Origin: Pseudomonas typographi
GTDB lineage: Bacteria > Pseudomonadota > Gammaproteobacteria > Pseudomonadales > Pseudomonadaceae
Assembly: GCF_014694385.1 (NCBI RefSeq)
Contig: NZ_JAAOCA010000001.1
Location: 124,001 to 188,000, forward strand
Direction of reading: 5' to 3'
Length of the DNA stretch: 64,000 nt
The notes below the pieces were generated by a model, which ran no database searches, was not told the origin of the DNA, and worked only from the letters and a program-made list of their open reading frames with translations. Position 1 is the first letter of the stretch; each line of letters starts with the position of its first letter. Both the position numbers and the translations under genes were made by a program. This document shows, piece after piece, positions 37,795-46,572 of this stretch.

Positions 37795-37811
37795 TCAAAG
37801 CGTGGCAAGGC
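37795..37811 (+). promoter_or_regulatory. Candidate GbdR-type site before the dipeptidase/dgc operon
   Basis: GTC-N6-TGGCAAGG with the same spacing as at 18992. It lies 118 bases upstream of the dipeptidase start. The orientation is opposite to the operon, as can happen with AraC-family sites. Confidence is limited by the small number of examples. Confidence 0.38.
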
Positions 37812-37918
37812 GCCCAGTGCAAGCACTAAACAAGATGAAATCGCTTACCGGCGCTGTTCTTTAGCCAAGCCTTAAGCCAGAATTCAGCGCATCGATAAGA
37901 CACGACGGAGCGTCGTCA

Positions 37919-38347
37919 ATGAAACCAATGTTGTGGCTGCTGGCAATCCTGCCATTAGGCGCTTACGCCGCCGACGACGATGGCCCTACCCCGTGCGACA
38001 ACGTGGAAACCGCACAGCAGAGCCTGGACTGCTCGGCCTATAACCGCAAAACCGCCGAAGGCGAGCTCGAAGACGCCTACAACGGCCTCACAGCGCGGAT
38101 CAGCGCACAATACGGCGACCAGCCCCAGGTGCTCAAAGACTACCTGAACAAAGTGCGCATCGCCCAAGACCTCTGGCGCAAGCTGCGCGACGACGACTGC
38201 GCGGTGGAAGTGCTGGAGGCCGACAAAGATGGCAATGCCAGCCAAACCGCTGAAAACGACTGCATGGCCCAGCGCAGCGACGAGCGCTCCGAATACCTGC
38301 AAACCCTCGGCACCCAAGCCGACGAGGCAGACACGCCAGATAATTGA
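37919..38347 (+). CDS. LprI-like lysozyme inhibitor family protein (DUF1311)
   Basis: A 142-residue secreted protein. The signal peptide is at residues 1-17 (MKPMLWLLAILPLGAYA). Mature cysteines lie in TPCDNVETAQQSLDCSAYNRKTAEGELEDAYNGL, DDDCAVEVLEA and ENDCMAQRSDERSEYL; the Cys pattern and the DAYNGL/W..LRDDDC motifs are those of the LprI N-terminal domain. Putative periplasmic lysozyme inhibitor; function is by family only. It is divergent from the dipeptidase and convergent with cdhR. Confidence 0.8.
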   Translation: MKPMLWLLAILPLGAYAADDDGPTPCDNVETAQQSLDCSAYNRKTAEGELEDAYNGLTARISAQYGDQPQVLKDYLNKVRIAQDLWRKLRDDDCAVEVLEADKDGNASQTAENDCMAQRSDERSEYLQTLGTQADEADTPDN

Positions 38348-38362
38348 GCAAACTCCCCCGTT

Positions 38363-38385
38363 AGGGTAGCGCCCCCGGCTACCCT
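38363..38385. terminator. Hairpin between convergent lprI-like gene and cdhR
   Basis: Perfect 8-bp arms AGGGTAGC and GCTACCCT enclose loop GCCCCCG in the 68 bases between two convergent genes. No T-run on either side, but position and stem strength argue for a bidirectional terminator. Confidence 0.5.
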
Positions 38386-38415
38386 GCCCCACACCTGTGC
38401 GATGCCCGGCCCCGC

Positions 38416-39354
38416 TCAGTCGGCACGGCGGTCTTGCCGCGGGCTACAACCAAAGCGCCCCTTGTAGCGCCGGGCAAAATACGAAGGCAATTCGAAGCCG
38501 CACGCCACGCTGATCTCCGTCACGCTCATGTCGGTTTGGCGTAGCAACTGGCGGGCTTTGTCCAAGCGCAGGGCGAGGTAGAAGTTGCTCGGGGTTTCCT
38601 CCAGGTGAACGCGAAACAGCCGCTCTAACTGGCGCCGGGTTACCCTGATCCTCGACGCCAGCTCCAGGGTCGACAGCGGCGGTTCGGTGTGCCGCTCCAT
38701 CTCGCCGATCACTTGCACCAGCTTTTTATTGGTGGTGCCGTAGCGCGCCGCGATCTGCATGCGCTGGTGATCCTTGGGTGGGCGAATGCGCCCTAGCACG
38801 AATTGCTCCGACACCTGGATCGCCAGTTCGCTGCCATGGGCACGGGCGATGAGGTCAAGCATCAGGTCGATCGACGCTGTGCCACCGGCGCAGGTGATGC
38901 GCGACCGGTCGATCTCGAACAACTCCTGGGTGGTGGCAATGGTGGGGAACGACTCGCGAAACGCTTCTACCGCCTCCCAGTGCAGGGTAGCCCGGTAGCC
39001 CTCGAGCACCCCCGCACGTGCGAGGGCGAAGGCGCCGGTGTCGATGCCGCCTAGCACCGCACCCTCCCGCGCCAAGCGCCGCAGCCACTGCTGCAGGGCA
39101 TGGGTGTAATGCTTGAGCGGCTCGAAGCCTGCCACCACCAGTACGGTGCTACCTGCCGGCACCGGGCCGACTGGCCCGTCGGCATTGACCGACATGCCAT
39201 TGCTGGCGGCCACCGGCCCGCCATCCAAACTCAGTATCTGCCAGCGATACAACGCACCACGAAAACGGTTGGCCACCCGTAGGGGCTCAATGGCACTGAT
39301 GAAGCCAATTGCCGAAAAACCCGGCAACAACAACAAGCGAAATTCCTGTGCCAT
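38416..39354 (-). CDS. cdhR: Carnitine catabolism regulator CdhR, GlxA/AraC family
   Basis: A 312-residue regulator. The N-terminal DJ-1/PfpI-like domain (LLLLPGFSAIGFISAIEPLRVANR; GIDTGAFALARAGVL, with Asp-Thr-Gly in place of the catalytic Cys) senses the ligand. The C-terminal double helix-turn-helix AraC domain covers residues 210-310 (ASRIRVTRRQLERLFRVHLEETPSNFYLALRLDKARQLL). GGAG precedes the ATG. It is divergent from cdhC, 133 bases apart, which is the arrangement for activation of carnitine genes by dehydrocarnitine or carnitine. Confidence 0.9.
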   Translation of the reverse strand: MAQEFRLLLLPGFSAIGFISAIEPLRVANRFRGALYRWQILSLDGGPVAASNGMSVNADGPVGPVPAGSTVLVVAGFEPLKHYTHALQQWLRRLAREGAVLGGIDTGAFALARAGVLEGYRATLHWEAVEAFRESFPTIATTQELFEIDRSRITCAGGTASIDLMLDLIARAHGSELAIQVSEQFVLGRIRPPKDHQRMQIAARYGTTNKKLVQVIGEMERHTEPPLSTLELASRIRVTRRQLERLFRVHLEETPSNFYLALRLDKARQLLRQTDMSVTEISVACGFELPSYFARRYKGRFGCSPRQDRRAD

Positions 39355-39487
39355 GGCGTGGCTCCGAAGATGAAGCCCGGTAGATACCGTACAGGTCGAA
39401 CCGGTGCAAGTGGCAGTCGCTTGCGTGAGGCTTGGCCCAGCGTGAGCGGCGTAGCGTGCACGGCATCACCTGCACAGGAGCCCTGCA

Positions 39488-40372
39488 ATGAATCACGAGG
39501 TCATCGTCACCTGCGCCCTGACCGGCGCGGGCGACACCACCGGCAAAAGCCACCTGGTCCCGGTCACCCCCAAACAGATCGCCGAGGCCGCGGTGGAAGC
39601 GGCCAGGGCCGGCGCCACGGTGGTGCACTGCCATGTGCGCGACCCGCAAACCGGCACGTTCAGCCGCGACGTAGCGCTGTACCGCGAGGTGATGGAACGT
39701 ATCCGTGAAAGCGACGTAGACATCATCGTCAACCTCACCGCTGGCATGGGCGGCGACCTCGAAATCGGCCCGGGGGAAACCCCCACTGACTTCGGCCCGG
39801 GCACCGACCTGGTCGGGCCGCTCACCCGCCTGGCCCATGTAGAAGAACTGCTGCCCGAGATCTGCACCCTCGACTGCGGCACGCTGAATTTCGGCGACGG
39901 TGACACCATTTACGTGTCTACCCCGGCGCAACTGCGGGCCGGCGCCAAGCGCATCAGCGAGCTGGGGGTAAAGGCCGAGCTAGAGATCTTCGACACCGGC
40001 CACCTGTGGTTCGCCAAGCAGATGATCAAGGAAGGGTTGCTGCACGATCCGTTGTTCCAACTTTGCCTGGGCATCCCCTGGGGCGCGCCGGCCGACACCA
40101 CGACCATGAAGGCGATGGTCGACAACCTGCCCGCTGGCGCGACCTGGGCCGGTTTCGGCATCGGCCGCATGCAGATGCCGATGGCCGCGCAAGCGGTGCT
40201 GCTCGGCGGTAACGTGCGCGTGGGCCTGGAAGACAACCTCTACCTCGACAAAGGCGTGCTCGCCAGTAACGGGCAACTGGTCGAGCGCGTGAGCGAAATC
40301 CTGACCCGCCTCGGCGCCCGCGTACTGACCCCGGCCGAAGGCCGCGCCAAGATGAACCTGACCCGCCGTTAA
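39488..40372 (+). CDS. cdhC: Dehydrocarnitine cleavage enzyme (BKACE family)
   Basis: A 294-residue beta-keto acid cleavage enzyme. It has a TIM-barrel with Zn-ligand motif VVHCHVRD near residue 45-52, [15 protein letters not shown] at the start and late [32 protein letters not shown]. In carnitine catabolism it cleaves 3-dehydrocarnitine with acetyl-CoA to acetoacetyl-CoA and betainyl-CoA. AGGAG lies upstream. It is followed by cdhA with 12 bases between. Confidence 0.93.
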   Translation: MNHEVIVTCALTGAGDTTGKSHLVPVTPKQIAEAAVEAARAGATVVHCHVRDPQTGTFSRDVALYREVMERIRESDVDIIVNLTAGMGGDLEIGPGETPTDFGPGTDLVGPLTRLAHVEELLPEICTLDCGTLNFGDGDTIYVSTPAQLRAGAKRISELGVKAELEIFDTGHLWFAKQMIKEGLLHDPLFQLCLGIPWGAPADTTTMKAMVDNLPAGATWAGFGIGRMQMPMAAQAVLLGGNVRVGLEDNLYLDKGVLASNGQLVERVSEILTRLGARVLTPAEGRAKMNLTRR

Positions 40373-40384
40373 CGGAGCCGCCTG

Positions 40385-41350
40385 ATGCGCTATATCACCG
40401 ATGTGAAAACCTTTGCGGCCTTGGGCAGCGGCGTGATCGGCAGCGGCTGGGTGGCCCGTGCCCTGGCCCACGGCCTGGACGTGATCGCCTGGGACCCGGC
40501 CCCTGGTGCTGAGGCAGCCTTGCGCCAGCGGGTGGCCAATGCCTGGCCGGCGCTGGAAAAACAAGGCCTGGCCCCTGGCGCTGCGCAAAAGCGCCTGCGT
40601 TTCGTCGACACCCTCGAGGCCTGCGTCGCCGAGGCAGACTTCATCCAGGAGAGCGCACCGGAACGCCTTGATCTCAAGCTGGAGTTGCACGCGCGGATCA
40701 GCGCGGCGGCCAAGCCCGATGCGTTGATCGGCTCCAGCACCTCTGGCCTGTTGCCCAGCGAGTTCTTTGAAAGCGCCACCGACCCCCAGCGCTGCGTGGT
40801 CGGCCACCCGTTCAACCCGGTGTACCTGTTGCCGCTGGTCGAGATCGTCGGCGGCCAGCATACCGCGCCGGAGGCTATCGATGCGGCCAAAGTGGTGTAC
40901 CGCAACCTAGGCATGCGCCCGCTGCATGTGCGCAAGGAAGTGCCTGGGTTCATCGCCGACCGCCTGCTCGAAGCGCTATGGCGCGAAGCCCTGCACCTGG
41001 TCAACGATGGCGTGGCCAGCACCGGCGAGATCGATGACGCCATTCGCTTCGGCGCGGGCCTGCGCTGGTCGTTCATGGGCACCTTCCTGACCTACACCCT
41101 GGCCGGCGGCGACGCTGGCATGCGCCACTTCATGCAGCAGTTCGGCCCGGCGCTGCAACTGCCCTGGACCTACCTGCCCGCGCCCGCCTTGACCGACCAA
41201 CTTGTCGATGATGTGGTCGAAGGCACCGCCGCGCAATTGGCCGGGCACAGTATCGCGGCATTGGAGCGCTACCGCGACGACGCCTTGCTCGGCGTGCTGG
41301 CGGCGGTGCGCCAGGCCAAGGCGCAACACGGGCTCGCCAGCGATGACTGA
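40385..41350 (+). CDS. cdhA: L-carnitine dehydrogenase
   Basis: A 321-residue 3-hydroxyacyl-CoA-dehydrogenase-type enzyme oxidising L-carnitine to 3-dehydrocarnitine with NAD+. The Rossmann motif [17 protein letters not shown] is at residues 12-28. The catalytic region [20 protein letters not shown] and NAD-domain end [15 protein letters not shown] are typical. GGAG lies upstream of the ATG. Its 3' end overlaps cdhB by eight bases. Confidence 0.94.
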   Translation: MRYITDVKTFAALGSGVIGSGWVARALAHGLDVIAWDPAPGAEAALRQRVANAWPALEKQGLAPGAAQKRLRFVDTLEACVAEADFIQESAPERLDLKLELHARISAAAKPDALIGSSTSGLLPSEFFESATDPQRCVVGHPFNPVYLLPLVEIVGGQHTAPEAIDAAKVVYRNLGMRPLHVRKEVPGFIADRLLEALWREALHLVNDGVASTGEIDDAIRFGAGLRWSFMGTFLTYTLAGGDAGMRHFMQQFGPALQLPWTYLPAPALTDQLVDDVVEGTAAQLAGHSIAALERYRDDALLGVLAAVRQAKAQHGLASDD

Positions 41351-41822
41351 GCCCTTGATCACCTGGCGCGGGCAGGTTTTGCCGGAATGGACCGATTACA
41401 ACGGCCACTTGCGCGATGCGTTCTACCTGCTCATCTTCAGCTACGCGGTAGACGGTTTCATGGACGTTATCGGCCTCGACACCGAGGGCCGCGAGGCCAG
41501 CGGGCATTCATTGTTCACCTTGGAGTGCCACCTGAACTTCTTGCATGAAGTGAAGCAAGCCGAGGCGGTGGAGGTACGTGTGCGCCTGCTCGGTAACGAC
41601 CACAAGCGCGTGCACTTGTACCTGGCGTTGCACCAGGCGGGGGGGGCCACTGAACTGGCCGCCAGTGAGCAAATGCTACTGAACGTAGACATGGCCGGGC
41701 CGAAGTCCGCGCCCTTCGACCGGGCAACGGCGCAGCAGCTGGCGAGCCTTGCCCAGCAACAGGTGGGGCTACCCGCGCCGCAATGGACCGGGCGGGTCAT
41801 TGGCTTGCCCGGGCGCCCGTGA
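41343..41822 (+). CDS. cdhB: Betainyl-CoA thioesterase
   Basis: A 159-residue hotdog-fold thioesterase. Its [26 protein letters not shown] has the catalytic-Asp pattern of the 4-hydroxybenzoyl-CoA thioesterase type (YNGHLRDA). It hydrolyses betainyl-CoA to glycine betaine, linking carnitine to the betaine pathway. I chose the ATG at 41343, eight bases inside cdhA; the frame is open further upstream but that part is cdhA in another frame. Confidence 0.9.
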   Translation: MTEPLITWRGQVLPEWTDYNGHLRDAFYLLIFSYAVDGFMDVIGLDTEGREASGHSLFTLECHLNFLHEVKQAEAVEVRVRLLGNDHKRVHLYLALHQAGGATELAASEQMLLNVDMAGPKSAPFDRATAQQLASLAQQQVGLPAPQWTGRVIGLPGRP

Positions 41823-41951
41823 CATTCGAAGCTGCGTTGGCTGAAAACGACCTCTTCATGCCCACCGCTGCCATTGGGGCACGTACCTATTGCCGCCTGG
41901 CCACGCCTTCAACAAAATCGGCCCATGCCCCCTCGAAGAAGGACACCGACC

Positions 41952-42212
41952 ATGATGCACGCTGACCTGATCGACCAGGACGACCTATTGGGCAAGCTGC
42001 GTGCCCTGGGTTTCGAGATGCCCGCCGGCGCCAGCGCCGAGCAGGCCTGTGATTGCGCCGTGCGCGGCCTGGACCCCGCGCGGGCGCGGGCCCTGCGCAG
42101 CATGGTGGAACAATTGTTCAGTGGCGGCGCGACCATTCTGCCGGCGGTGCGCCAAGCCATCGACCGGAACTTGCTGCCGGCACTGGCGCAATTCAACCAG
42201 CAACGCCCCTAG
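41952..42212 (+). CDS. Small conserved hypothetical protein after cdhB
   Basis: An 86-residue acidic, helical protein. I do not recognise the family. It has no signal peptide or membrane segment. It has ALGFEMPAGASAEQACDCAVRGLDPARARALRSMVEQLFSGGATILPAVRQAIDR, with two Cys close together. AAGGA lies ten bases before the double ATG. It lies 129 bases after cdhB on the same strand and converges with gbdR. Codon use is like the neighbours, so I believe it is real. Confidence 0.55.
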   Translation: MMHADLIDQDDLLGKLRALGFEMPAGASAEQACDCAVRGLDPARARALRSMVEQLFSGGATILPAVRQAIDRNLLPALAQFNQQRP

Positions 42213-42231
42213 CCGGGCGCCTGAAACGCCC

Positions 42232-42258
42232 CTCCGGCTACCGTTCGGCCGGCCGGAG
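42232..42258. terminator. Hairpin between the hypothetical gene and gbdR (convergent)
   Basis: Arms CTCCGGC and GCCGGAG, 7 bp, enclose a 13-base loop. It lies in the short interval between two convergent genes and has no T-run. Weak candidate. Confidence 0.35.
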
Positions 42259-42275
42259 CGGTTCGCCCCGCTGCG

Positions 42276-43379
42276 CTACACCCTTACGCTGGCAAAGGTC
42301 GACTCGTTGCGGGCCTGGCTCAATGCCGCCATGGGCCCAGACAATGGCGCCACTACCAGGGCCTGCGGGATCGGCAACATCGCCACCTGCTGGGCAGTAT
42401 TCGAGCCCACCCGCTCGTCGCGCGGCGGGATACCGAAGTATTCGCGGTAACACTTGGAAAAATGCGGCGTAGACACGAACCCGCACACCGAAGCCACCTC
42501 GATGATCGACATCGGGGTTTGCTTGAGCAACTGCCGCGCGCGGATCAGCCGAAGCTTCAGGTAATAGCGCGACGGCGAACAGTGCAGATACTTCTGGAAC
42601 AGCCGCTCCAGTTGCCGGCGCGACACCTGTACGTACACCGCCAGTTCGTCGAGGTCGATCGGCTCTTCGAGATTCGCTTCCATCAGCGCGACGATTTCCT
42701 GCAGCTTCGGCTGGTTGGTGCCAAGCATATGCTTGAGCGGCACCCGCTGGTGATCTTGCTCGTTGCGGATGCGCTCGTACACGAACATCTCGGAAATCGC
42801 CGCGGACAGTTCACGGCCATGGTCGCGGCTGATCAGGTGCAGCATCATGTCCAGGGGCGCGGTACCACCAGAGCTGGTGAACCGGTTACGGTCGAGAGTG
42901 AACAGGCGCGTGCTCATGCCTACCCGCGGGAAGGCTTCCTGCATGGACGCCAGGCATTCCCAGTGCACGCTGCATTCAAAGCCGTCGAGCAGGCCGGCGC
43001 AGGCCAGCGCCCAACTGCCGGTACACACCGCGCCCAACCGGCGCGACTGGCGTGCTTGGCTCTGCAGCCAGCTCACATGCTCGCGGGTGACCGCGCGCTG
43101 GATACCCACGCCACCACACACGATCACGGTGTCGACCTGGGGGGCCTTTTGCATGGCGGCGTCCGGCGTGATCTGCAACCCATCACTGGCCCAGACTTGG
43201 CCGCCGTCCAGGCTCAGGGTGGTCCAGCGATACAATTCGCGGCCAGACAATTGGTTGGCCATGCGCAGCGGCTCCACCGCTGAGGCTAGCGAGATGAGCG
43301 TGAAGTTGTCCAGCAGCAGAAAGCCGATGGATTGAGGCGTGCGGGTCTGGGGGTTGGCCCCGGAGTTGAACGACGTCAT
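42276..43379 (-). CDS. gbdR: Glycine betaine/dimethylglycine-responsive activator GbdR
   Basis: A 367-residue GlxA/AraC-family activator. The sensing domain has SIGFLLLDNFTLISLASAVEPLRMANQLSG and GAVCTGSWALACAGLLDGF. The C-terminal AraC domain covers residues 240-340 (VYVQVSRRQLERLFQKYLHCSPSRYYLKLRLIRARQLL; ASVCGFVSTPHFSKCYREYFG). The length equals that of GbdR of P. aeruginosa. I start at the ATG 43379 (GGAG eight bases upstream); a GTG three bases earlier is possible. It should activate the gbc, dgc, sox, sdaB and cho genes in this window. Confidence 0.93.
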   Translation of the reverse strand: MTSFNSGANPQTRTPQSIGFLLLDNFTLISLASAVEPLRMANQLSGRELYRWTTLSLDGGQVWASDGLQITPDAAMQKAPQVDTVIVCGGVGIQRAVTREHVSWLQSQARQSRRLGAVCTGSWALACAGLLDGFECSVHWECLASMQEAFPRVGMSTRLFTLDRNRFTSSGGTAPLDMMLHLISRDHGRELSAAISEMFVYERIRNEQDHQRVPLKHMLGTNQPKLQEIVALMEANLEEPIDLDELAVYVQVSRRQLERLFQKYLHCSPSRYYLKLRLIRARQLLKQTPMSIIEVASVCGFVSTPHFSKCYREYFGIPPRDERVGSNTAQQVAMLPIPQALVVAPLSGPMAALSQARNESTFASVRV

Positions 43380-43754
43380 CACAGTATCTCCTCACACAAA
43401 GCGGTGGTTGGCCCCAGGCAGAGGCTCTTGTTCTGGCCGCGGCGACAGCCGGCCGGCTATATCTAGTTATGAGGCAAATGCCATGCCGAACATTGAATGG
43501 GCGTTCAATAAAACCTGAGAACGACGTCGCAAACAGTCTATCGCGGGGCTGCGACAGAGTGCCCGAATGCAGAGATCATGGGCCCTGGCGCTTATGCTGA
43601 GCAGTTCGGTAGCACTGCTGTGCAAAAGGGGGGCCCATTCGGCCCGGAGCGTGTCACCGCAGGCACAACCGCGAAAACAACGGAGAGCGTGAAGCAGGTT
43701 CTTGCGCCAAAACACGGCGCGGCGGGCCCGCAGTGATCGAAAATCGAGCAGTGC
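43380..43754. other. Intergenic region between gbdR and sdaB
   Basis: About 375 bases, not coding as far as I can see. It carries the gbdR promoter. A BetI-like box is at 43492-43509. A perfect inverted pair GTCGCA ... TGCGAC spans about 43526-43555. No terminator with a T-run after sdaB was found. Confidence 0.45.
43492..43509 (-). promoter_or_regulatory. BetI-like operator upstream of gbdR
   Basis: ATTGAA-TGGGCG-TTCAAT, perfect 6-bp arms. It matches the box before betI read on its minus strand (both fit TTGANTGNNCGTTCAA) and, from memory, the E. coli BetI operator. It lies 113 bases upstream of the gbdR start. It suggests that choline, through BetI, also affects gbdR transcription. Confidence 0.5.
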
Positions 43755-45131
43755 TCAGCATTCGATGGCGTTGACCGCCAAGCCGCCGCGGGAGGTTTCC
43801 TTGTACTTGGCGTGCATGTCGGCGCCGGTGTCGCGCATGGTGCGAATCACTTTATCCAGCGAAATAAAATGGGTGCCATCGCCACGCAGCGCCATTTGCG
43901 CCGCATTGATGGCCTTGACCGCAGCAATGGCGTTGCGCTCGATGCATGGTATTTGCACCAACCCGCCAACCGGGTCGCAGGTTAGCCCCAGGTTATGCTC
44001 AAGGCCAATCTCGGCCGCGTTTTCGACCTGTTCAGGGGTAGCACCGAGCACTTCGGCGAGCCCCGCGGCGGCCATCGCACAGGCCGAGCCCACCTCGCCC
44101 TGGCAACCCACCTCGGCGCCAGAGATCGACGCATTCTTTTTGCACAGGATGCCCACTGCCGCCGCCGCCAGAAAAAAATCCACTACATTGGCCTCGCTGA
44201 CCTGGTCGCTGAAGCGCATGTAGTAGTGCAGCACCGCCGGGATGATCCCCGCCGCGCCGTTGGTGGGCGCGGTGACCATGCGCCCGCCGGCGGCGTTTTC
44301 TTCGTTCACCGCCAGGGCGTAGAGGTTCACCCATTCCATGGCGCTGAGGGTGGAACCGATCACGTTGGGTTTGCCCAGCTCCTTGAGGCTACGGTGCAGG
44401 CGCGCGGCACGGCGGCGCACATTCAAGCCACCAGGCAGGATGCCCTCCTCGCGCAGGCCCTGCTCGACGCACGCTTGCATGGCATGCCAGAGCGTAAGCA
44501 GGCCGGCGCGGATCTCAGCCTCGCTGCGCCAGACCTTTTCGTTTTCCAGCATCAGTTGCGACACCCCCAGCCCATGGCGCCGGCACAGCGCCAGCAGCTC
44601 GGCGGCGCTGTTGAAGTCATAGGGCAGTTCCGTGGCGTCGGCATCGAGCACGCCGCTGGCGGCCTGGGCGGCATCGACCACAAAGCCGCCACCGACCGAG
44701 TAGTAGGTGTCTTCATGCACAATGCCGCCATCGCCTTCGGCCACCAGCGTCATCGCGTTGGGGTGGTACGGCAGGTTTTCGTCGAGCAGGCGCATGTCTT
44801 GCGCCCACACGAAGGGCACCTCGAAGCGGCCGTCGAGCAACAGCCGGTTGTGCTGGCGCACGTCGGCCACGCTGGGCCCAATCAGTTGCGGGTCTACGGC
44901 GTCTGGCCATTGCCCCATCAGCCCGAGGATCACTGCATTGTCACTGCCATGGCCCACCCCGGTCGCCGACAGTGAGCCGTACAAGCGCACTTCGACGCGG
45001 CGCACGCGGCTCAACTCGCCACGTTCGCGCAGGCCTTGGGTAAACAGTGCCGCCGCGCGCATCGGCCCCACGGTATGGGAGCTGGAGGGGCCGATACCGA
45101 TCTTGAACAGGTCGAACACACTGATTGCCAT
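43755..45131 (-). CDS. sdaB: L-serine ammonia-lyase (L-serine dehydratase)
   Basis: A 458-residue 4Fe-4S enzyme converting serine to pyruvate and ammonia. It has [21 protein letters not shown] at the start, [26 protein letters not shown] in the catalytic domain, and [22 protein letters not shown]. The C-terminal ...NAIEC ends in Cys, which in studied homologues enters the active site as a cluster ligand. I chose the ATG at 45131 (MAISVFDLF) with GGAGG upstream. In this locus it drains serine made by GlyA to pyruvate. Confidence 0.95.
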   Translation of the reverse strand: MAISVFDLFKIGIGPSSSHTVGPMRAAALFTQGLRERGELSRVRRVEVRLYGSLSATGVGHGSDNAVILGLMGQWPDAVDPQLIGPSVADVRQHNRLLLDGRFEVPFVWAQDMRLLDENLPYHPNAMTLVAEGDGGIVHEDTYYSVGGGFVVDAAQAASGVLDADATELPYDFNSAAELLALCRRHGLGVSQLMLENEKVWRSEAEIRAGLLTLWHAMQACVEQGLREEGILPGGLNVRRRAARLHRSLKELGKPNVIGSTLSAMEWVNLYALAVNEENAAGGRMVTAPTNGAAGIIPAVLHYYMRFSDQVSEANVVDFFLAAAAVGILCKKNASISGAEVGCQGEVGSACAMAAAGLAEVLGATPEQVENAAEIGLEHNLGLTCDPVGGLVQIPCIERNAIAAVKAINAAQMALRGDGTHFISLDKVIRTMRDTGADMHAKYKETSRGGLAVNAIEC

Positions 45132-45209
45132 TTTTTGTGAAACCTCCAGGGCCATTTGCGGTCTGCGAACCTGCTACGCTCAACACGCAAGCCGCCAATT
45201 GCCTTGATC

Positions 45210-45226
45210 ATCAGCCTTTTGCAAGG
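45210..45226 (+). promoter_or_regulatory. Candidate GbdR-type site between sdaB and choX
   Basis: ATC-N6-TTGCAAGG, a two-base variant of the GTC-N6-(G/T)GGCAAGG motif found before gbcA and the dgc operon. It lies 79 bases before sdaB. Support is weaker than for the other two. Confidence 0.3.
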
Positions 45227-45337
45227 CTACGCGTCGTCTGCAACCGACTTGCTCTTGTCCAGCAACGCCCTGCCGCCAAATGGGCCGTTTTCGGCCGCCA
45301 TGTCGCCTTATTCCGGGGCCGCCACGGCGTGATCGCT

Positions 45338-45370
45338 ACTGTATGCGACGTCACCGACACTGGATGCGAC
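45338..45370 (+). promoter_or_regulatory. 21-bp-phased direct repeat upstream of choX
   Basis: ACTGTATGCGAC (45338-45349) and ACTGGATGCGAC (45359-45370), 11 of 12 identical, repeat with a 21-base period, that is two helical turns on the same face. AraC-family activators bind such direct repeats. It lies about 185 bases upstream of choX. GbdR is the obvious candidate binder, but the relation to the GTC-N6 motif is unclear. Confidence 0.4.
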
Positions 45371-45555
45371 CCTGCCTGTACTGGTTACGACGCACCCAGT
45401 AGGCGTTTGAATTGCACTGGGAGATTATCGAAAGCGTCCCGTTTGCACGGCGCCCCGGCCAAAGCAGCCGCAAGCAGCGCGAAGCCCCGGTTTCGCAGCA
45501 CCCTAATCACGACGATCGCCAGGTCGTTGACGTGAATCGCCAAGGAGTCCACTCG

Positions 45556-46503
45556 ATGAAAGTTTCACCGCCCCTGTTGTTGGCCGCCACGCTCTGCCTG
45601 CCGGCGATGGCCCACGCTGCCGACCCTGCGCAGTGCTCCACCGTGAACTTCTCGGACGTTGGCTGGACCGACGTGACCGTGACCACCGCCGTTACCAGCG
45701 CCGTACTGCAAAGCCTGGGCTACAAAACCAATACCACGATGATTTCGGTACCGGTCACCTTCAAATCGTTGGCCGACGGCAAGAACATGGACGTGTTCCT
45801 GGGCAACTGGATGCCGACCATGGAAAACGACATCAAGCCCTACCGCGAGGCCGGCACGGTGGTCACCGTGCGCGCCAACCTCGAAGGGGCCAAGTACACC
45901 CTGGCCGTGCCGGAAGCACTGTGGAACGAAGGCTTGAAAGATTTCGCCGACATCGCCAAGTTCAAGGACAAGCTCGGCGGCAAGATCTATGGCATCGAGC
46001 CCGGCAATGATGGCAACCGCCTGATCCAGAGCATGATCGACAAAAACGCTTTCGGCCTGAAAGACGCGAAGTTCCAAGTCGTCGAATCCAGCGAAGCGGG
46101 CATGCTTACACAGGTTGACCGCGCCGAAAAACGCAAAACCGCGGTGGTGTTCCTGGGCTGGGAACCGCACCCGATGAACGCCCGTTTCAAAATGAAGTAC
46201 CTGACCGGTGGCGATGAGTATTTCGGCCCGAACTTCGGCCAGGCCACCGTCTACACCGTGACCCGCAAAGGTTACGCCGAGCAATGCCCCAACGTGGGCC
46301 AATTGCTGAAGAACCTGAGCTTCACGCTCGGCATGGAAAATACCCTGATGGGTAATGTACTGGACGACAAGCTGAAACCGGACGTCGCCGCCAAGGCCTG
46401 GTTGAAGAAAAACCCGCAGGTGCTCGACACCTGGCTGGCCGGCGTGACCACACTCGACGGCAAACCCGGCATCGAGGCTGCCAAGGCAACACTCACGCAG
46501 TAA
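45556..46503 (+). CDS. choX: Choline/betaine ABC transporter, periplasmic binding protein
   Basis: A 315-residue OpuAC-type binding protein. The signal peptide is at residues 1-21 (MKVSPPLLLAATLCLPAMAHA). Trp-rich segments typical of quaternary amine binding follow: VGWTDVTVTTA, FLGNWMPTMEND, FLGWEPHPMN. AAGGAG precedes the ATG. It delivers choline to ChoWV in the inner membrane. A longer reading frame starts at 45412 but has no signal-peptide context. A strong hairpin follows the gene. Confidence 0.93.
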   Translation: MKVSPPLLLAATLCLPAMAHAADPAQCSTVNFSDVGWTDVTVTTAVTSAVLQSLGYKTNTTMISVPVTFKSLADGKNMDVFLGNWMPTMENDIKPYREAGTVVTVRANLEGAKYTLAVPEALWNEGLKDFADIAKFKDKLGGKIYGIEPGNDGNRLIQSMIDKNAFGLKDAKFQVVESSEAGMLTQVDRAEKRKTAVVFLGWEPHPMNARFKMKYLTGGDEYFGPNFGQATVYTVTRKGYAEQCPNVGQLLKNLSFTLGMENTLMGNVLDDKLKPDVAAKAWLKKNPQVLDTWLAGVTTLDGKPGIEAAKATLTQ

Positions 46504-46514
46504 GCCGCTGAACT

Positions 46515-46540
46515 CCCGGCGGCCCAGGCCGCCGGGCTTT
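46515..46540 (+). terminator. Strong hairpin between choX and choW
   Basis: Perfect 9-bp arms CCCGGCGGC (46515-46523) and GCCGCCGGG (46528-46536) enclose loop CCAG, followed by CTTTGT. The short T-run and the position between the binding protein and permease suggest partial termination or mRNA stabilisation, giving more ChoX than ChoWV. Confidence 0.6.
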
Positions 46541-46572
46541 GTACCCCAAACCGCAGGTGGATGCTCGATACC

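Larger units (their letters stand above)
45132..45555. other. Divergent control region of sdaB and choX
   Basis: A 424-base region without a credible gene. It holds a GbdR-type motif at 45210-45226 and the direct repeat at 45338-45370 (listed separately). AAGGAG before choX is at 45543. The rest shows nothing I can name. Confidence 0.5.

Noticed and set aside
43467..43715. Minus-strand 82-codon frame between gbdR and sdaB
   Set aside because: It overlaps the BetI-like box, has Arg/Cys-rich composition and no ribosome site; treated as control region.
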